From Burkholderiales bacterium (GTDB lineage Bacteria > Pseudomonadota > Gammaproteobacteria > Burkholderiales > UBA6910), in the NCBI GenBank assembly GCA_026005015.1, contig BPKG01000002.1, positions 186,001-250,000 on the forward strand: a stretch of 64,000 nt of DNA, written 5' to 3'. Each line of letters opens with the position of its first letter. The first letter of the stretch is position 1. Both the position numbers and the translations under genes were made by a program. Shown in pieces: positions 12,259 to 21,874 of this stretch. The notes under the pieces were generated by a model. The model ran no database searches. It worked only from the letters and a program-made list of their open reading frames with translations, and was not told the DNA's origin.

Positions 12259-12287
12259 TTGTTCGGAAGCTCGCCGTTCAATATAGC
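12259..12287 (+). promoter_or_regulatory. Possible promoter for the glycosidase gene
   Basis: In the divergent glgB/glycosidase gap (12096-12329), TTGTTC at 12259-12264 and TATAGC at 12282-12287 are separated by 17 bases and read toward the plus-strand gene. Both hexamers match the sigma-70 consensus only partly (3/6 and 4/6). No operator-like inverted repeat was recognised nearby. Confidence 0.25.
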
Positions 12288-12329
12288 ACAGCGTACCGCG
12301 CGGGCCAATGCGTGTATGATTCACGCTCC

Positions 12330-13520
12330 ATGGGGAAAGAAGGGTTGCGGCCGCAGGACGGCGCATTGATCGAGGAATGCGCGGCGCGGGCGACGGCGCT
12401 GCTCAAGGCAAACCTGACTCCCCACGGCATCCTCGCGGCGACGCCGGGCGGGCGCGCCCGGGAACGGAGCTACGACGCCGTGTTCGCCCGGGACGCCGGC
12501 CTGTGCGCGCTGGCCATGGCGCGCTCCGGCGATCCCGACCTGGTGGAGGGAGCCCGGGCGAGCCTCGCCACCCTCGCCCGCCACCAAGCGGACAATGGGC
12601 AGATTCCCAAGTTCGTGCGCCCCCGAGAGCAGGAGGCCGACTTCTGGTACGTGGGATGCATCGATGCCACCTTGTGGTGGCTGATCGCCGCCCGCCAGTA
12701 CGTGCGGCTCACCGGCGACCGCGCCTTCGAGCGCTCCCATGCCGGTGCGATGGAGCGGGGGCTCCACTGGCTACGATGCCAGGAGCATCCCAAGCTCGGC
12801 CTTGTGGCGCAGAACGAGGCCGCCGACTGGGCCGACCTCATGCCGCGCTCGGGCTACGTCCTCTATTCCAACGCCCTGTGGTATTACGTCAAGCGGCTCT
12901 ACCGCCAGCCGGGCGAGCGGGAGACCTGGCGCCACTTCAATCACCTGTTCTTTCCTTTCTCCGCCGAGCTTCCCGAATACCGCCGGCTGCGCCTGCTCGG
13001 CCATTTCGTGCGCCGCAAGGCGCAGAACCGGGGGCTTTACCTTTCCTTCGTCAACTTTTCCTTTTGGGGCGAGGAGGGGGACGTGTTCGGCAACCTCCTG
13101 GCGCTGCTGCTGGGCCTCGCTCCCGAGGCCCGAGCCCGGGCCATCGTGCGCGTCCTGGAGCGCGCCGGGGTGGAGCGGCCGGTGCCGGTGCGGGTGACCC
13201 TTTCTCCCATCGAGCCGGGTGCTCCCCTGTGGCGCGCCTATATGGGACGGCACCGGCAGAACCTGGTCTACCAATACCATAACGGCGGGTGCTGGCCCTT
13301 GGTCGGCGGCTTCTGGGTGATGGCCCTCGCCGCCCTGGGCGAGAAGGCCAGGGCCCAGGCAGCGCTTGCCCGGCTCGCCCAGGCCAACGCGGCGGGCGGC
13401 TGGGCCTTTTACGAGTGGTTCCATGGCCGCACCGGCGAGCCCATGGGGATGCGGGGCCAATCCTGGAGCGCGGCGGCCTTCCTGCTGGCCCGGGCCGCCC
13501 TGGGCGGGCGGGTGCTCTGA
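12330..13520 (+). CDS. Six-hairpin glycoside hydrolase, glycogen debranching / GH63-GH100-like
   Basis: A 396-residue cytoplasmic protein without a signal peptide. Motifs such as FARDAGLCAL, NGQIPKFV and WYVGCIDATLWW recall (alpha/alpha)6-barrel enzymes related to amylo-1,6-glucosidase, GH63 and GH100. GCWPLVGGFWVMAL and MGMRGQSWSAAAFL sit near the C-terminus. It is divergent from glgB, which suggests a role in alpha-glucan or trehalose metabolism. The substrate cannot be read from sequence. A neutral invertase-like role is a weaker alternative. The ATG at 12330 is used; an in-frame ATG at 12312 is also possible, and neither has a convincing ribosome site. Confidence 0.7.
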   Translation: MGKEGLRPQDGALIEECAARATALLKANLTPHGILAATPGGRARERSYDAVFARDAGLCALAMARSGDPDLVEGARASLATLARHQADNGQIPKFVRPREQEADFWYVGCIDATLWWLIAARQYVRLTGDRAFERSHAGAMERGLHWLRCQEHPKLGLVAQNEAADWADLMPRSGYVLYSNALWYYVKRLYRQPGERETWRHFNHLFFPFSAELPEYRRLRLLGHFVRRKAQNRGLYLSFVNFSFWGEEGDVFGNLLALLLGLAPEARARAIVRVLERAGVERPVPVRVTLSPIEPGAPLWRAYMGRHRQNLVYQYHNGGCWPLVGGFWVMALAALGEKARAQAALARLAQANAAGGWAFYEWFHGRTGEPMGMRGQSWSAAAFLLARAALGGRVL

Positions 13521-13583
13521 CCGGCTCGCCGCATCCTCATCCCCGAGACCGGTACTATGATGAAACAAAGGAGGAGGTCAGCC

Positions 13584-14534
13584 ATGGGCGACAAGGTCTA
13601 TCTCTACGTGGGCGACGAGCTCGCCCGCTACGGCTTCCCCGACGGCCATCCCTTCGGCCCCGACCGCCAGGCCGCGTTCCTGAGGGAAGCGACCCGCCAG
13701 GGTTTGCATCAGCGGGCGGCGCTGCGAACCCCTGTGGTGGCCAAGCGCGACGAGCTGGAGCGTTTCCACACGCCGGATTACCTGGAGCAGGTGGAGCGGG
13801 CCTCCCGGGCCGGGCGGGGCTATCTGGACTATGGGGACACGCCGGCCTTCCCCGGCGTTTTTGAAGCGGCCTCCACGGTGGTGGGCTCGGCCCTGGACGG
13901 GCTGCGGCGGCTCATGGACGGGGAATGCCGCCGCACTTTCCAGGCGATCGGGGGCCTGCACCATGCCCGCCGCGGCCGGGCGGCGGGCTTCTGCGTCTTC
14001 AACGACACGGGGGTGCTGATCGAGACCCTGCGCCGGGACTACGGCATCCGCCGGGTGGCCTACGTGGACATCGATGTCCATCATGGGGATGGGGTCTTTT
14101 ACGCCTACGAGGACGACCCGGACGTGATCGTGGCGGACATCCACGAGGACGGCCGCTACCTGTACCCGGGAACGGGCCACGCCGACGAGACGGGCACCGG
14201 CCCCGCCGAGGGGACCAAGCTCAACGTGCCCATGCCCCCGGGAGCGGGGGACGAGGCGTTCTTCCAGGCGTGGGAGCGGGTGGAAGAGCATCTGCGCCGC
14301 TTCAAACCCGAGTTCGTGATCTTGCAGTGCGGCGCCGACAGCCTGGCGGGGGATCCTTTGGCCCACCTGCGCTACTCCCCGGCGGCCCATGCCCACGCGG
14401 CGCGGCGGCTCGCCGCCCTCGCCGAGGAGTACGCCCAGGGCCGGCTTATGGCCTTCGGCGGCGGGGGCTACGACCGTCCCAACCTGGGGGCGGCCTGGAG
14501 CGCCGTGCTGAAGGAGCTGGTGGAGGCGCCCTGA
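13584..14534 (+). CDS. Histone deacetylase-family (AcuC/HDAC-like) amidohydrolase
   Basis: A zinc-dependent deacetylase of the arginase/HDAC fold, 316 residues. Visible signatures are GGLHHARRGRAAGFCVFND (general-base His pair), YVDIDVHHGDGV (Zn ligands Asp and His) and LQCGADSLAGDPL (third ligand region), followed by FGGGGYDRPN. The ATG at 13584 follows a strong AAAGGAGGAGG ribosome site. Bacterial members act on acetylated lysines, acetylpolyamines or acetoin-related substrates; the target is unknown here. The gene stands alone, 64 bases after the glycosidase gene. Confidence 0.87.
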   Translation: MGDKVYLYVGDELARYGFPDGHPFGPDRQAAFLREATRQGLHQRAALRTPVVAKRDELERFHTPDYLEQVERASRAGRGYLDYGDTPAFPGVFEAASTVVGSALDGLRRLMDGECRRTFQAIGGLHHARRGRAAGFCVFNDTGVLIETLRRDYGIRRVAYVDIDVHHGDGVFYAYEDDPDVIVADIHEDGRYLYPGTGHADETGTGPAEGTKLNVPMPPGAGDEAFFQAWERVEEHLRRFKPEFVILQCGADSLAGDPLAHLRYSPAAHAHAARRLAALAEEYAQGRLMAFGGGGYDRPNLGAAWSAVLKELVEAP

Positions 14535-14596
14535 CCCCCGGCGGGGCGGCTCCGGTCCGGCGCTTCCGCCCGTTCCTTCGAGGCCGGCGTCCAGGG

Positions 14597-14626
14597 CCCT
14601 GCGGGGCAGCATTTGCGCCCGCAGGG
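14597..14626 (+). terminator. Hairpin after the HDAC-like gene
   Basis: CCCTGCGGG (14597-14605) pairs perfectly with CCCGCAGGG (14618-14626) around a 12-base loop, 63 bases after the HDAC-like stop. It is followed by AATTGTT rather than a clean T tract, so termination would be weak or Rho-assisted. Confidence 0.4.
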
Positions 14627-14686
14627 AATTGTTCCTAGACTGGCAACGAGTCTCAGACTCGATCCACTAAGAGGAGGGCGCAAACA

Positions 14687-14785
14687 ATGAAAAACCCGTT
14701 GGATTCGTTGTGGGGCACCATCATCTCCGGTCTCGTCATCACGCTGATCCTCTATTACATCGTCAAGTTCGCCCTAGGAGGCTGA
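14687..14785 (+). CDS. Small single-pass membrane peptide (32 aa)
   Basis: A short open frame with an excellent ribosome site (GAGGAGGG at 14671-14678) and an ATG at 14687. It encodes MKNPLDSLWG, then one hydrophobic helix of about 17 residues, then VKFALGG. Its stop is two bases before the start of the PuuD-like gene, so the two are very likely co-translated. It resembles the tiny accessory subunits of respiratory or membrane complexes in size and topology, but I recognise no family. Confidence 0.6.
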   Translation: MKNPLDSLWGTIISGLVITLILYYIVKFALGG

Positions 14786-14787
14786 CC

Positions 14788-15288
14788 ATGGAATTCGTTC
14801 AGCTCGGCATCGGCCGCTGGATCCACATCCTGGCCGGCATCATGTGGATCGGCCTGCTCTATTACTTCAATTTCGTCCAGGTGGATGCCCTGAAAGCGGC
14901 TCAGGCCGACGGCACCGCGGCGGGCATCACCAAGCACGTGGCCCCCCGGGCGTTGCTCTACTTCCGCTGGGCGGCGGTGGTCACCTGGCTCGCGGGCGCC
15001 AATCTGCTGGGGAAGCATTTCTTCGACGCGTTCTTCTTTCTCGATCGGGCCTTCGTCCCCATCGGCGTCGGAGCTTGGCTCGGCACCATCATGCTGTTCA
15101 ACGTGTGGGTGCTGATCTGGCCCAACCAGAAGAAGGTCCTGGGCCTCACCCAGGCCACCGACGAGGAGAAGAACCGGGCGCGGCGCGTGGCCTTCCTGGC
15201 CTCCCGCACCAACACCATGCTCTCCATCCCCATGATCTTTTTCATGGTAGCGAGCGGCGGCATCCTGCGCACCGCCTTTTTCGGCTGA
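14788..15288 (+). CDS. PuuD-like (urate hydroxylase N-terminal family) membrane protein
   Basis: A 166-residue integral membrane protein with four or five predicted helices. Its opening, GRWIHILAGIMWIGLLYYFNF, matches the membrane domain of the bacterial urate oxidase PuuD family. The soluble cytochrome c domain of full PuuD enzymes is absent, so it is unlikely to be a complete urate oxidase. His12 and His51 lie in or near helices and could bind heme. No purine-catabolism gene is adjacent. It follows the 32-residue membrane peptide after two bases. Confidence 0.72.
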   Translation: MEFVQLGIGRWIHILAGIMWIGLLYYFNFVQVDALKAAQADGTAAGITKHVAPRALLYFRWAAVVTWLAGANLLGKHFFDAFFFLDRAFVPIGVGAWLGTIMLFNVWVLIWPNQKKVLGLTQATDEEKNRARRVAFLASRTNTMLSIPMIFFMVASGGILRTAFFG

Positions 15289-15336
15289 GCCGCCATGGTG
15301 TAGACTTTTCCCTCGCAGAAGCACGTATTTTTCCCG

Positions 15337-15364
15337 GGAGGCGGGCGGCAGGCCGCCCGCCTCC
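15337..15364 (+). other. Strong GC-rich stem-loop
   Basis: GGAGGCGGGCGG (15337-15348) pairs perfectly with CCGCCCGCCTCC (15353-15364) around a CAGG tetraloop. It lies 49 bases after the PuuD-like stop in the 298-base gap before sodB. No T run follows, so it may be a Rho-type or stabilising 3' hairpin. The remainder of the gap is GC-rich with shorter inverted repeats. Confidence 0.5.
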
Positions 15365-15586
15365 GCCGGCAGTCCCCCAAGGGGTATCGCTTCCGAAGCG
15401 CTTTCCGGCCGGCGCAGAGCCGGCGCGCTCCGGCGCCGTGTCGCTCCATTGCCGGAAGCGAAGCGTCGCCTTTGAGCGGCGTTGGATGCGTCTCGGGGAG
15501 ACGCCGGCCGGTGCTGGCGTTGCGCCCCGGGGCGTCTTCGTGGAATACCCGGGTTAGATCCTCACAACCAAGAAAGGAGAGTCCTC

Positions 15587-16171
15587 ATGCAGCACGAGCT
15601 TCCCCCCCTCCCGTATCCCCTGGATGCCCTGGAGCCCCACATCTCCAGGGAAACGCTGGAATATCACTATGGGAAGCACCACCAGGCCTACGTGACCAAC
15701 CTGAACAACCTGATCAAGGGCAGCGCCTTCGAGAACATGCCCCTGGAGCAGATCGTCAAGGAAGCGCCGGCGGGGGGCATTTTCAACAACGCGGCCCAGG
15801 TCTGGAACCACACCTTCTACTGGAACTCCCTTTCTCCCCAGGGGGGAGGGGAGCCTTCGGGCAGGCTCGCCGAGGCCATCCAGAAGAAATGGGGCTCTTT
15901 CGAGGCGTTCAAGGATGCCTTCAGCAAGGCCGCGGTGGGGAACTTCGGCTCGGGCTGGACCTGGCTGGTGAAAAAGGCCGATGGCGCCCTGGACATTGTG
16001 AACACCGCCAACGCCCAGACCCCCCTGACCGGGCCGGATCGGCCGCTCCTCACCTGTGACGTGTGGGAGCACGCCTACTATATCGATTACCGCAACCGGC
16101 GCCCGGACTACGTGGGGGCCTTCTGGAAGATCGTCAACTGGGCCTTTGCCGCCAAGAACTTCGGCGCTTAA
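15587..16171 (+). CDS. sodB: Superoxide dismutase, Fe-type
   Basis: Converts superoxide to hydrogen peroxide and oxygen in the cytoplasm. The 194-residue protein has the metal ligands in [17 protein letters not shown] and [11 protein letters not shown]. The AAQVWNH segment, with Gln before the His, is the Fe-SOD pattern rather than the Mn type. AGAAAGGAGAG sits correctly before ATG 15587. The gene appears monocistronic, closed by a strong hairpin at 16274. Confidence 0.96.
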   Translation: MQHELPPLPYPLDALEPHISRETLEYHYGKHHQAYVTNLNNLIKGSAFENMPLEQIVKEAPAGGIFNNAAQVWNHTFYWNSLSPQGGGEPSGRLAEAIQKKWGSFEAFKDAFSKAAVGNFGSGWTWLVKKADGALDIVNTANAQTPLTGPDRPLLTCDVWEHAYYIDYRNRRPDYVGAFWKIVNWAFAAKNFGA

Positions 16172-16273
16172 GCTCAAGCGAATTCTTGGCGGGTAAGGGG
16201 GCTGGGTGGCGCGCAGGCGCCAGGCCCGGGGTTCGGGTGCAGTGTCAACCGCCGGCGGCGCAGCGCGTTAAAG

Positions 16274-16305
16274 CTAGCGACCGGTTCGCCGGTCGCTAGT
16301 CTTTT
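16274..16305 (+). terminator. Rho-independent terminator downstream of sodB
   Basis: CTAGCGACCGG (16274-16284) and CCGGTCGCTAG (16289-16299) form a perfect 11-base stem closed by a TTCG tetraloop, followed by TCTTTT. It lies about 100 bases beyond the sodB stop and just before the next ribosome site. Confidence 0.8.
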
Positions 16306-16340
16306 CCCATATCAACACCTAACCTTAAACAGAGGAAAAA

Positions 16341-16526
16341 ATGCGCAAGCTGCTGTCCGCCCTGTTCGCTTCTCTGATCGCCCTCGGGCTCGCCGCCAAT
16401 CCCGTGATGGCTCAGGAGAAGAAGGAAGAAAAGAAGGAGATGAAGGCCGAAGAGAAGAAGGCCGGCGACAAGAAGAAGAAAGAAGAGAAGAAAGAGGAAG
16501 CGAAGAAGGAGGAAACGAAGAAGTAA
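16341..16526 (+). CDS. Secreted Lys/Glu-rich low-complexity peptide
   Basis: A 61-residue precursor with a clear Sec signal peptide (MRKLLSALFASLIALGLAAN, cleavage probably after VMA). The mature part consists almost entirely of Lys and Glu with a few Ala, Met, Gly, Asp and Thr residues. AGAGGAAAAA precedes the ATG. It is flanked by two intrinsic terminators, so it is its own transcription unit. Highly charged periplasmic peptides of this kind have no assigned function; low complexity prevents a homology call. Confidence 0.7.
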   Translation: MRKLLSALFASLIALGLAANPVMAQEKKEEKKEMKAEEKKAGDKKKKEEKKEEAKKEETKK

Positions 16527-16552
16527 CCGGGCGTCCCGGTTTCTTTCGGGAA

Positions 16553-16580
16553 GGCAGGGCGCAGCCGCCCTGCCTTTTTT
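16553..16580 (+). terminator. Rho-independent terminator
   Basis: GGCAGGGC (16553-16560) pairs with GCCCTGCC (16567-16574), followed immediately by six T residues (16575-16580). It closes the Lys/Glu-rich peptide gene. Confidence 0.85.
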
Positions 16581-16637
16581 ATTCCCGTCGACGGTCGCGG
16601 GTGGCGGGGTAAAATAAATCTTTTTCCGATTTTCCCC

Positions 16638-17084
16638 ATGGTGTGGAAGCCCAACGTCACGGTGGCGGCCGTGGTGGAGCAGGACGGCCGGTTTCTCCTG
16701 GTAGAGGAGCGCACCCGCAAGGGGCGCCGATTCAACCAGCCGGCGGGCCACCTGGAACCCCACGAGACCTTGATGGAGGCGGTGGCCCGGGAAACCCTGG
16801 AGGAGACCGGTTATCGCTTCGCCCCCCAATGGCTGCTGGGGGTCTACCGCTGGCACTACGCGGAGACGGGCATCACCTACCTGCGTTTCGCCTTCTGCGG
16901 CGCCGTGACCGGCCACGAGCCTGAGCGCCCCCTGGACCGGGGCATCATCCGGGCGGCCTGGCTCGCCCCGGGAGAGATCCGAGCCAGCCGGGACCGGCAC
17001 CGCAGCCCCCTGGTGCTGCGCTGCCTGGAGGATTATCTCGCCGGCCGGCGCTATCCCCTGGACGTCTTGACCCACCTCGGCTGA
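16638..17084 (+). CDS. NUDIX hydrolase (NudJ-like)
   Basis: A 148-residue pyrophosphohydrolase. The complete Nudix box is present from GHLEPHETLMEA through VARETLEETGY, fitting GX5EX7REUXEEXGU. The gene lies three bases before mnmA. In several beta- and gammaproteobacteria a NudJ-type gene precedes mnmA, and NudJ acts on thiamine pyrophosphate and nucleoside phosphates; the substrate here is inferred only from that context. Confidence 0.88.
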   Translation: MVWKPNVTVAAVVEQDGRFLLVEERTRKGRRFNQPAGHLEPHETLMEAVARETLEETGYRFAPQWLLGVYRWHYAETGITYLRFAFCGAVTGHEPERPLDRGIIRAAWLAPGEIRASRDRHRSPLVLRCLEDYLAGRRYPLDVLTHLG

Positions 17085-17087
17085 CCC

Positions 17088-18152
17088 ATGGCCCGCCCCC
17101 GCGTGGTCGTCGGCATGTCCGGCGGCGTCGATTCCTCCGTCGCGGCCCTGCTCCTCAAGGAGCGGGGCTTCGAGGTGGTCGGCCTGTTCATGAAGAACTG
17201 GGAGGACGACGATGACGAGGAATACTGCACTTCGCGCCAGGACCTGGTGGACGCGGTCTCGGTGGCGGAGGTCCTCGGCATCGAGATCGAGGCGGTCAAC
17301 TTCTCCCGGGAGTACCGGGAACGGGTGTTCAGCCACTTCCTGGCCGAGCACCGGGCCGGGCGCACCCCCAACCCGGATGTGCTGTGCAACGCCGAGATCA
17401 AGTTCAAGGCGTTCTTGGACCATGCCCTGGGCATGGGGGCGGACTGGATCGCCACCGGCCACTACGCCCAGGTGCGGGAAGTGGATGGGAAGTACCAGTT
17501 GCTCAAGGCCGAGGACGGCACTAAGGACCAGAGCTATTTCCTGTACCGGCTGAACCAGGAACAGCTCGGTCGAACCCTCTTCCCCCTGGGCAGGCTCTAC
17601 AAGCGGGAGGTGCGAGAGATCGCCCGCCGGGCCGGCCTCCCGGTCCACGACAAGAAGGACTCCACCGGCATCTGTTTCATCGGCGAGCGGCCGTTTCGCG
17701 AATTCCTCGGGCGCTACCTGCCCCAGCAGCCTGGCCCCATAGAGACGCCCGAGGGGAAGGTGGTGGGCCGCCACGTGGGCCTCATGTTCTACACCCTCGG
17801 CCAGCGCCACGGCCTGGGGATCGGCGGGCCCGGCGCGCCCTGGTACGTGGCGGGCAAGGATCTGGCCCGCAATGCGCTGATCGTGGTGCAGGGCCAAGAC
17901 CATCCCTTGCTGTGGCGCGACAGCCTCACCTGCACCGACTTGTCCTGGGTGAGCGGGGAAGCCCCCCGGTGCCATTGGGTCTACGCCGCCAAGACCCGCT
18001 ACCGGCAGCCGGACGCCCCGTGCACCATCGACAGCATCGTGGACGGCCGCGCCACGGTGCGCTTCGCCGCGCCCCAATGGGCGGTCACGCCGGGCCAGTC
18101 GGTGGTGATCTACGAAAGCCGGGTATGCCTGGGGGGAGGTCTCATCGAATGA
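17088..18152 (+). CDS. mnmA: tRNA-specific 2-thiouridylase MnmA
   Basis: Thiolates uridine 34 of tRNA-Lys, -Glu and -Gln using sulfur relayed to its catalytic cysteines. The 354-residue protein has the PP-loop [13 protein letters not shown], the first catalytic Cys in [10 protein letters not shown], and the second in [12 protein letters not shown]. It begins three bases after the NUDIX stop and probably shares its transcript. Confidence 0.96.
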   Translation: MARPRVVVGMSGGVDSSVAALLLKERGFEVVGLFMKNWEDDDDEEYCTSRQDLVDAVSVAEVLGIEIEAVNFSREYRERVFSHFLAEHRAGRTPNPDVLCNAEIKFKAFLDHALGMGADWIATGHYAQVREVDGKYQLLKAEDGTKDQSYFLYRLNQEQLGRTLFPLGRLYKREVREIARRAGLPVHDKKDSTGICFIGERPFREFLGRYLPQQPGPIETPEGKVVGRHVGLMFYTLGQRHGLGIGGPGAPWYVAGKDLARNALIVVQGQDHPLLWRDSLTCTDLSWVSGEAPRCHWVYAAKTRYRQPDAPCTIDSIVDGRATVRFAAPQWAVTPGQSVVIYESRVCLGGGLIE

Positions 18153-18177
18153 GGCCTTGAAACCCGTTCCCCGCCGC

Positions 18178-18789
18178 TCATGGCTTGGGCGGTGCGGTGT
18201 CGGTGAAAGAGGGGCGCTTGCTGAGCTTGTCGTAGAGCCGCTTGAGGTTGGGGTGGGCGCCGGCCCAATCCAGGTCGGGCAGCCGGAAGCCGAGCCACCC
18301 TAGGCAGCAGCCCACCGCGATGTCGGCGAGGGAATAGCCTTCTCCGTGGCACCAGTTCTTCTCCCCCAGCTCTTCGGCCATCATTTCCAGGCCGGCGGAG
18401 ACCTTCCGTTGCTGCCGCTCGATCCACGCCCCGCTCTGCTGGGCGGCCGGCCGCTTGCCCTCCCGATAGACGGCGATGGCCGCCTCCAGCACCCCGTCGG
18501 CGAGGGCCTCCCAGCGGCGCACCATCACCCGGGGGCGGCCGTTGTCGGGGATGAGCCGGGAGACGGGCGTGAGCCCGTCCAGGTATTCCACGATCACCCG
18601 GGAGTCGAACAGGGCGGTGCCGTCGTCCATGAGGAGGACGGGTACTTTGCCCAGGGGATTGAGCCGGGGGATGGGGGTGGCTTCGTCCCAGGGATCGTGT
18701 TGCTCGAAATCGCACTCGATGCGCTTTTCCGCCATCACGATCCGTACTTTGCGCACGAAGGGGCTGGTCAGGGATCCGAGAAGCTTCAT
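18178..18789 (-). CDS. Glutathione S-transferase family protein
   Basis: A 203-residue cytoplasmic protein with an N-terminal thioredoxin-like GST domain (SLTSPFVRKVRIVMAEK, then NPLGKVPVLL with the cis-Pro and DSRVIVEYLD) and an all-helical C-terminal domain. The SPF segment suggests a Ser-type catalytic residue, as in the GstB/YibF group. It is convergent with mnmA and divergent from purB. Substrate unknown. Confidence 0.9.
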   Translation of the reverse strand: MKLLGSLTSPFVRKVRIVMAEKRIECDFEQHDPWDEATPIPRLNPLGKVPVLLMDDGTALFDSRVIVEYLDGLTPVSRLIPDNGRPRVMVRRWEALADGVLEAAIAVYREGKRPAAQQSGAWIERQQRKVSAGLEMMAEELGEKNWCHGEGYSLADIAVGCCLGWLGFRLPDLDWAGAHPNLKRLYDKLSKRPSFTDTAPPKP

Positions 18790-18831
18790 GGAAGGGCGTG
18801 GCTCGCGTCGAGGACCGGTGGCGAATTATAG

Positions 18832-20280
<1,449 letters not shown>

Positions 20281-20366
20281 CCCCGGGCCGCCCCCTTTCC
20301 GGGGCCGGGTTGAAATTCCCGGCGCCGGCCTTAATTCTTCCAGGAATTCGATAGGGAGTGGGAAAA

Positions 20367-21218
20367 ATGAGTGCCCATTCGTTGGACGTCAACGCATCCG
20401 ATTTCGATGCGGTGGTGATCGAAGGCTCGAAGCGCCGGCCCGTGCTGGTGGACTTCTGGGCCGCGTGGTGCGCCCCTTGCCGGGCCCTCAAGCCCATCCT
20501 GGAGAAGCTGGCGGAGGAATACCAGGGCCGCTTTCTCCTGGCCAAGGTGAATTCCGACGACAACCCGGCGCTCGCCATGCGCTACGGCGTGCGCGGCATT
20601 CCCAACGTGAAGGCCTTCGTGGACGGGGAAGTGCGGGACGAATTCTCCGGCGCCCTTCCCGAGTCCATGGTGCGGCAGTTCATCGAGCGGCTCTTTCCTT
20701 CCCGGGCCGAGGAGCTGCGCCGCCAGGCGGCGGCGCTGCGGGCGGCGGGCCGGCTGGAGGAGGCCCTGGCGCGCCTGGACGAGGCCCAGGCCCTGGAGCC
20801 GGAGAACGAAGGGATCAAGGGGGACCGGGCGGAGATCCTCCTGGACCAGGGCCGGGCGGAGGAAGCGAAAGCCCTGCTGGAAAGCCTTTCCATCTTCGCG
20901 CGGGACGAGCCCCGAGTAGCGGCCCTCGTCGCCCGGGCGGAATTCGCCGGCGCCGAGAGGCAGGACGTGGAGGCCTTGCGCCAGCGCATCGCCGCCGATC
21001 CCGGCGACCTGGAGGCCCGGCTCAGACTGGCGCGCCACTACGCGAGCCGGGGGGAGTACGAGCCGGCGCTGGCCGAACTCCTGGAAGTCGTCCGCCGGGA
21101 CCGGGGCGAGGCTAAAGAGGCGGCGCGCAAGACCATGCTCTCCGTCTTCGACCTACTGGGCAAGCGGGGGGAGCTGGTGAGCAAGTACCGGCGGCTGCTG
21201 GCGAGCGCCCTCTACTGA
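20367..21218 (+). CDS. cnoX: Thioredoxin-TPR protein, CnoX/YbbN-like co-chaperone
   Basis: A 283-residue protein with an N-terminal thioredoxin domain (active site WCAPC, cis-Pro in GIPNVKAF) and a C-terminal TPR region of roughly 150 residues. This matches the CnoX/YbbN family of redox-linked holdases that hand clients to GroEL or DnaK. Here the active site keeps both cysteines, unlike the SXXC of E. coli YbbN, so disulfide reduction is possible. ATG 20367 is preferred to a GTG at 20358. The 3' end overlaps the convergent DedA gene by seven bases. Confidence 0.88.
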   Translation: MSAHSLDVNASDFDAVVIEGSKRRPVLVDFWAAWCAPCRALKPILEKLAEEYQGRFLLAKVNSDDNPALAMRYGVRGIPNVKAFVDGEVRDEFSGALPESMVRQFIERLFPSRAEELRRQAAALRAAGRLEEALARLDEAQALEPENEGIKGDRAEILLDQGRAEEAKALLESLSIFARDEPRVAALVARAEFAGAERQDVEALRQRIAADPGDLEARLRLARHYASRGEYEPALAELLEVVRRDRGEAKEAARKTMLSVFDLLGKRGELVSKYRRLLASALY

Positions 21219-21853
21219 CGCGCCGCCGCCCGCTGGCGCAGGTACTCGAAGATCCCCGGGGAGATGGAAAGCAGGACGATGCCCAGGATTACCAGGGTGA
21301 GGTTTGCCTTGACCCAGGGCAGGTTGCCGAAGTAGTAGCCGGCGTAGGTGAGGGAGACGACCCACAGCACCGCGCCCGTCACGTTGTAGAACAGGAAGCG
21401 CCCGTACTCCATGGTGCCGATGCCGGCGACGAAGGGAGCGAAGGTGCGGATGATGGGCACGAAGCGGGCGATGACGATGGTCTTGCCCCCGTGCCGCTCG
21501 TAGAAGCGGTGGGTCCGGTCCAGGTACTCCTTCCTGAAGAAGCGGGCTTTCTCCTCGTGGAACACCCGCGGCCCCACCGCCTTGCCGACCCAGTAGTTGA
21601 CCGTGTCCCCCAGAATCGCGGCCGCGACGAGCAGTAGCACCACCCAATGGACGTCCATCGTTCCCGCCGCGGCCAGGGCGCCGGCGACGAAGAGCAGCGA
21701 GTCGCCCGGAAGAAACGGGGTGACCACCAGCCCGGTTTCGCAGAAGACGATCAGGAACAGCAGGGCGTAGATCCATACCCCGTAGTTTTCCACCACCCAG
21801 ACCAGGTGGCGGTCCAGATGGACGAGGAGATCGACGAGGGTGGCGAGGTCCAC
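21212..21853 (-). CDS. DedA family membrane protein
   Basis: A 213-residue polytopic protein with the DedA/VTT signatures [17 protein letters not shown] and [16 protein letters not shown], including the conserved Glu, Asp and Arg residues needed for proton-coupled function. Family members act in undecaprenyl-phosphate or phospholipid recycling across the inner membrane. It follows secF on the same strand after 21 bases and may be read as the last gene of the sec run. Confidence 0.92.
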   Translation of the reverse strand: MDLATLVDLLVHLDRHLVWVVENYGVWIYALLFLIVFCETGLVVTPFLPGDSLLFVAGALAAAGTMDVHWVVLLLVAAAILGDTVNYWVGKAVGPRVFHEEKARFFRKEYLDRTHRFYERHGGKTIVIARFVPIIRTFAPFVAGIGTMEYGRFLFYNVTGAVLWVVSLTYAGYYFGNLPWVKANLTLVILGIVLLSISPGIFEYLRQRAAARQ

Positions 21854-21874
21854 GGGCCGAGTTTCACCCCGAGC

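Noticed and set aside
14788-15288. Complete urate oxidase PuuD
   Set aside because: Only the membrane domain family is present at 166 residues; the cytochrome domain and any purine genes are absent.
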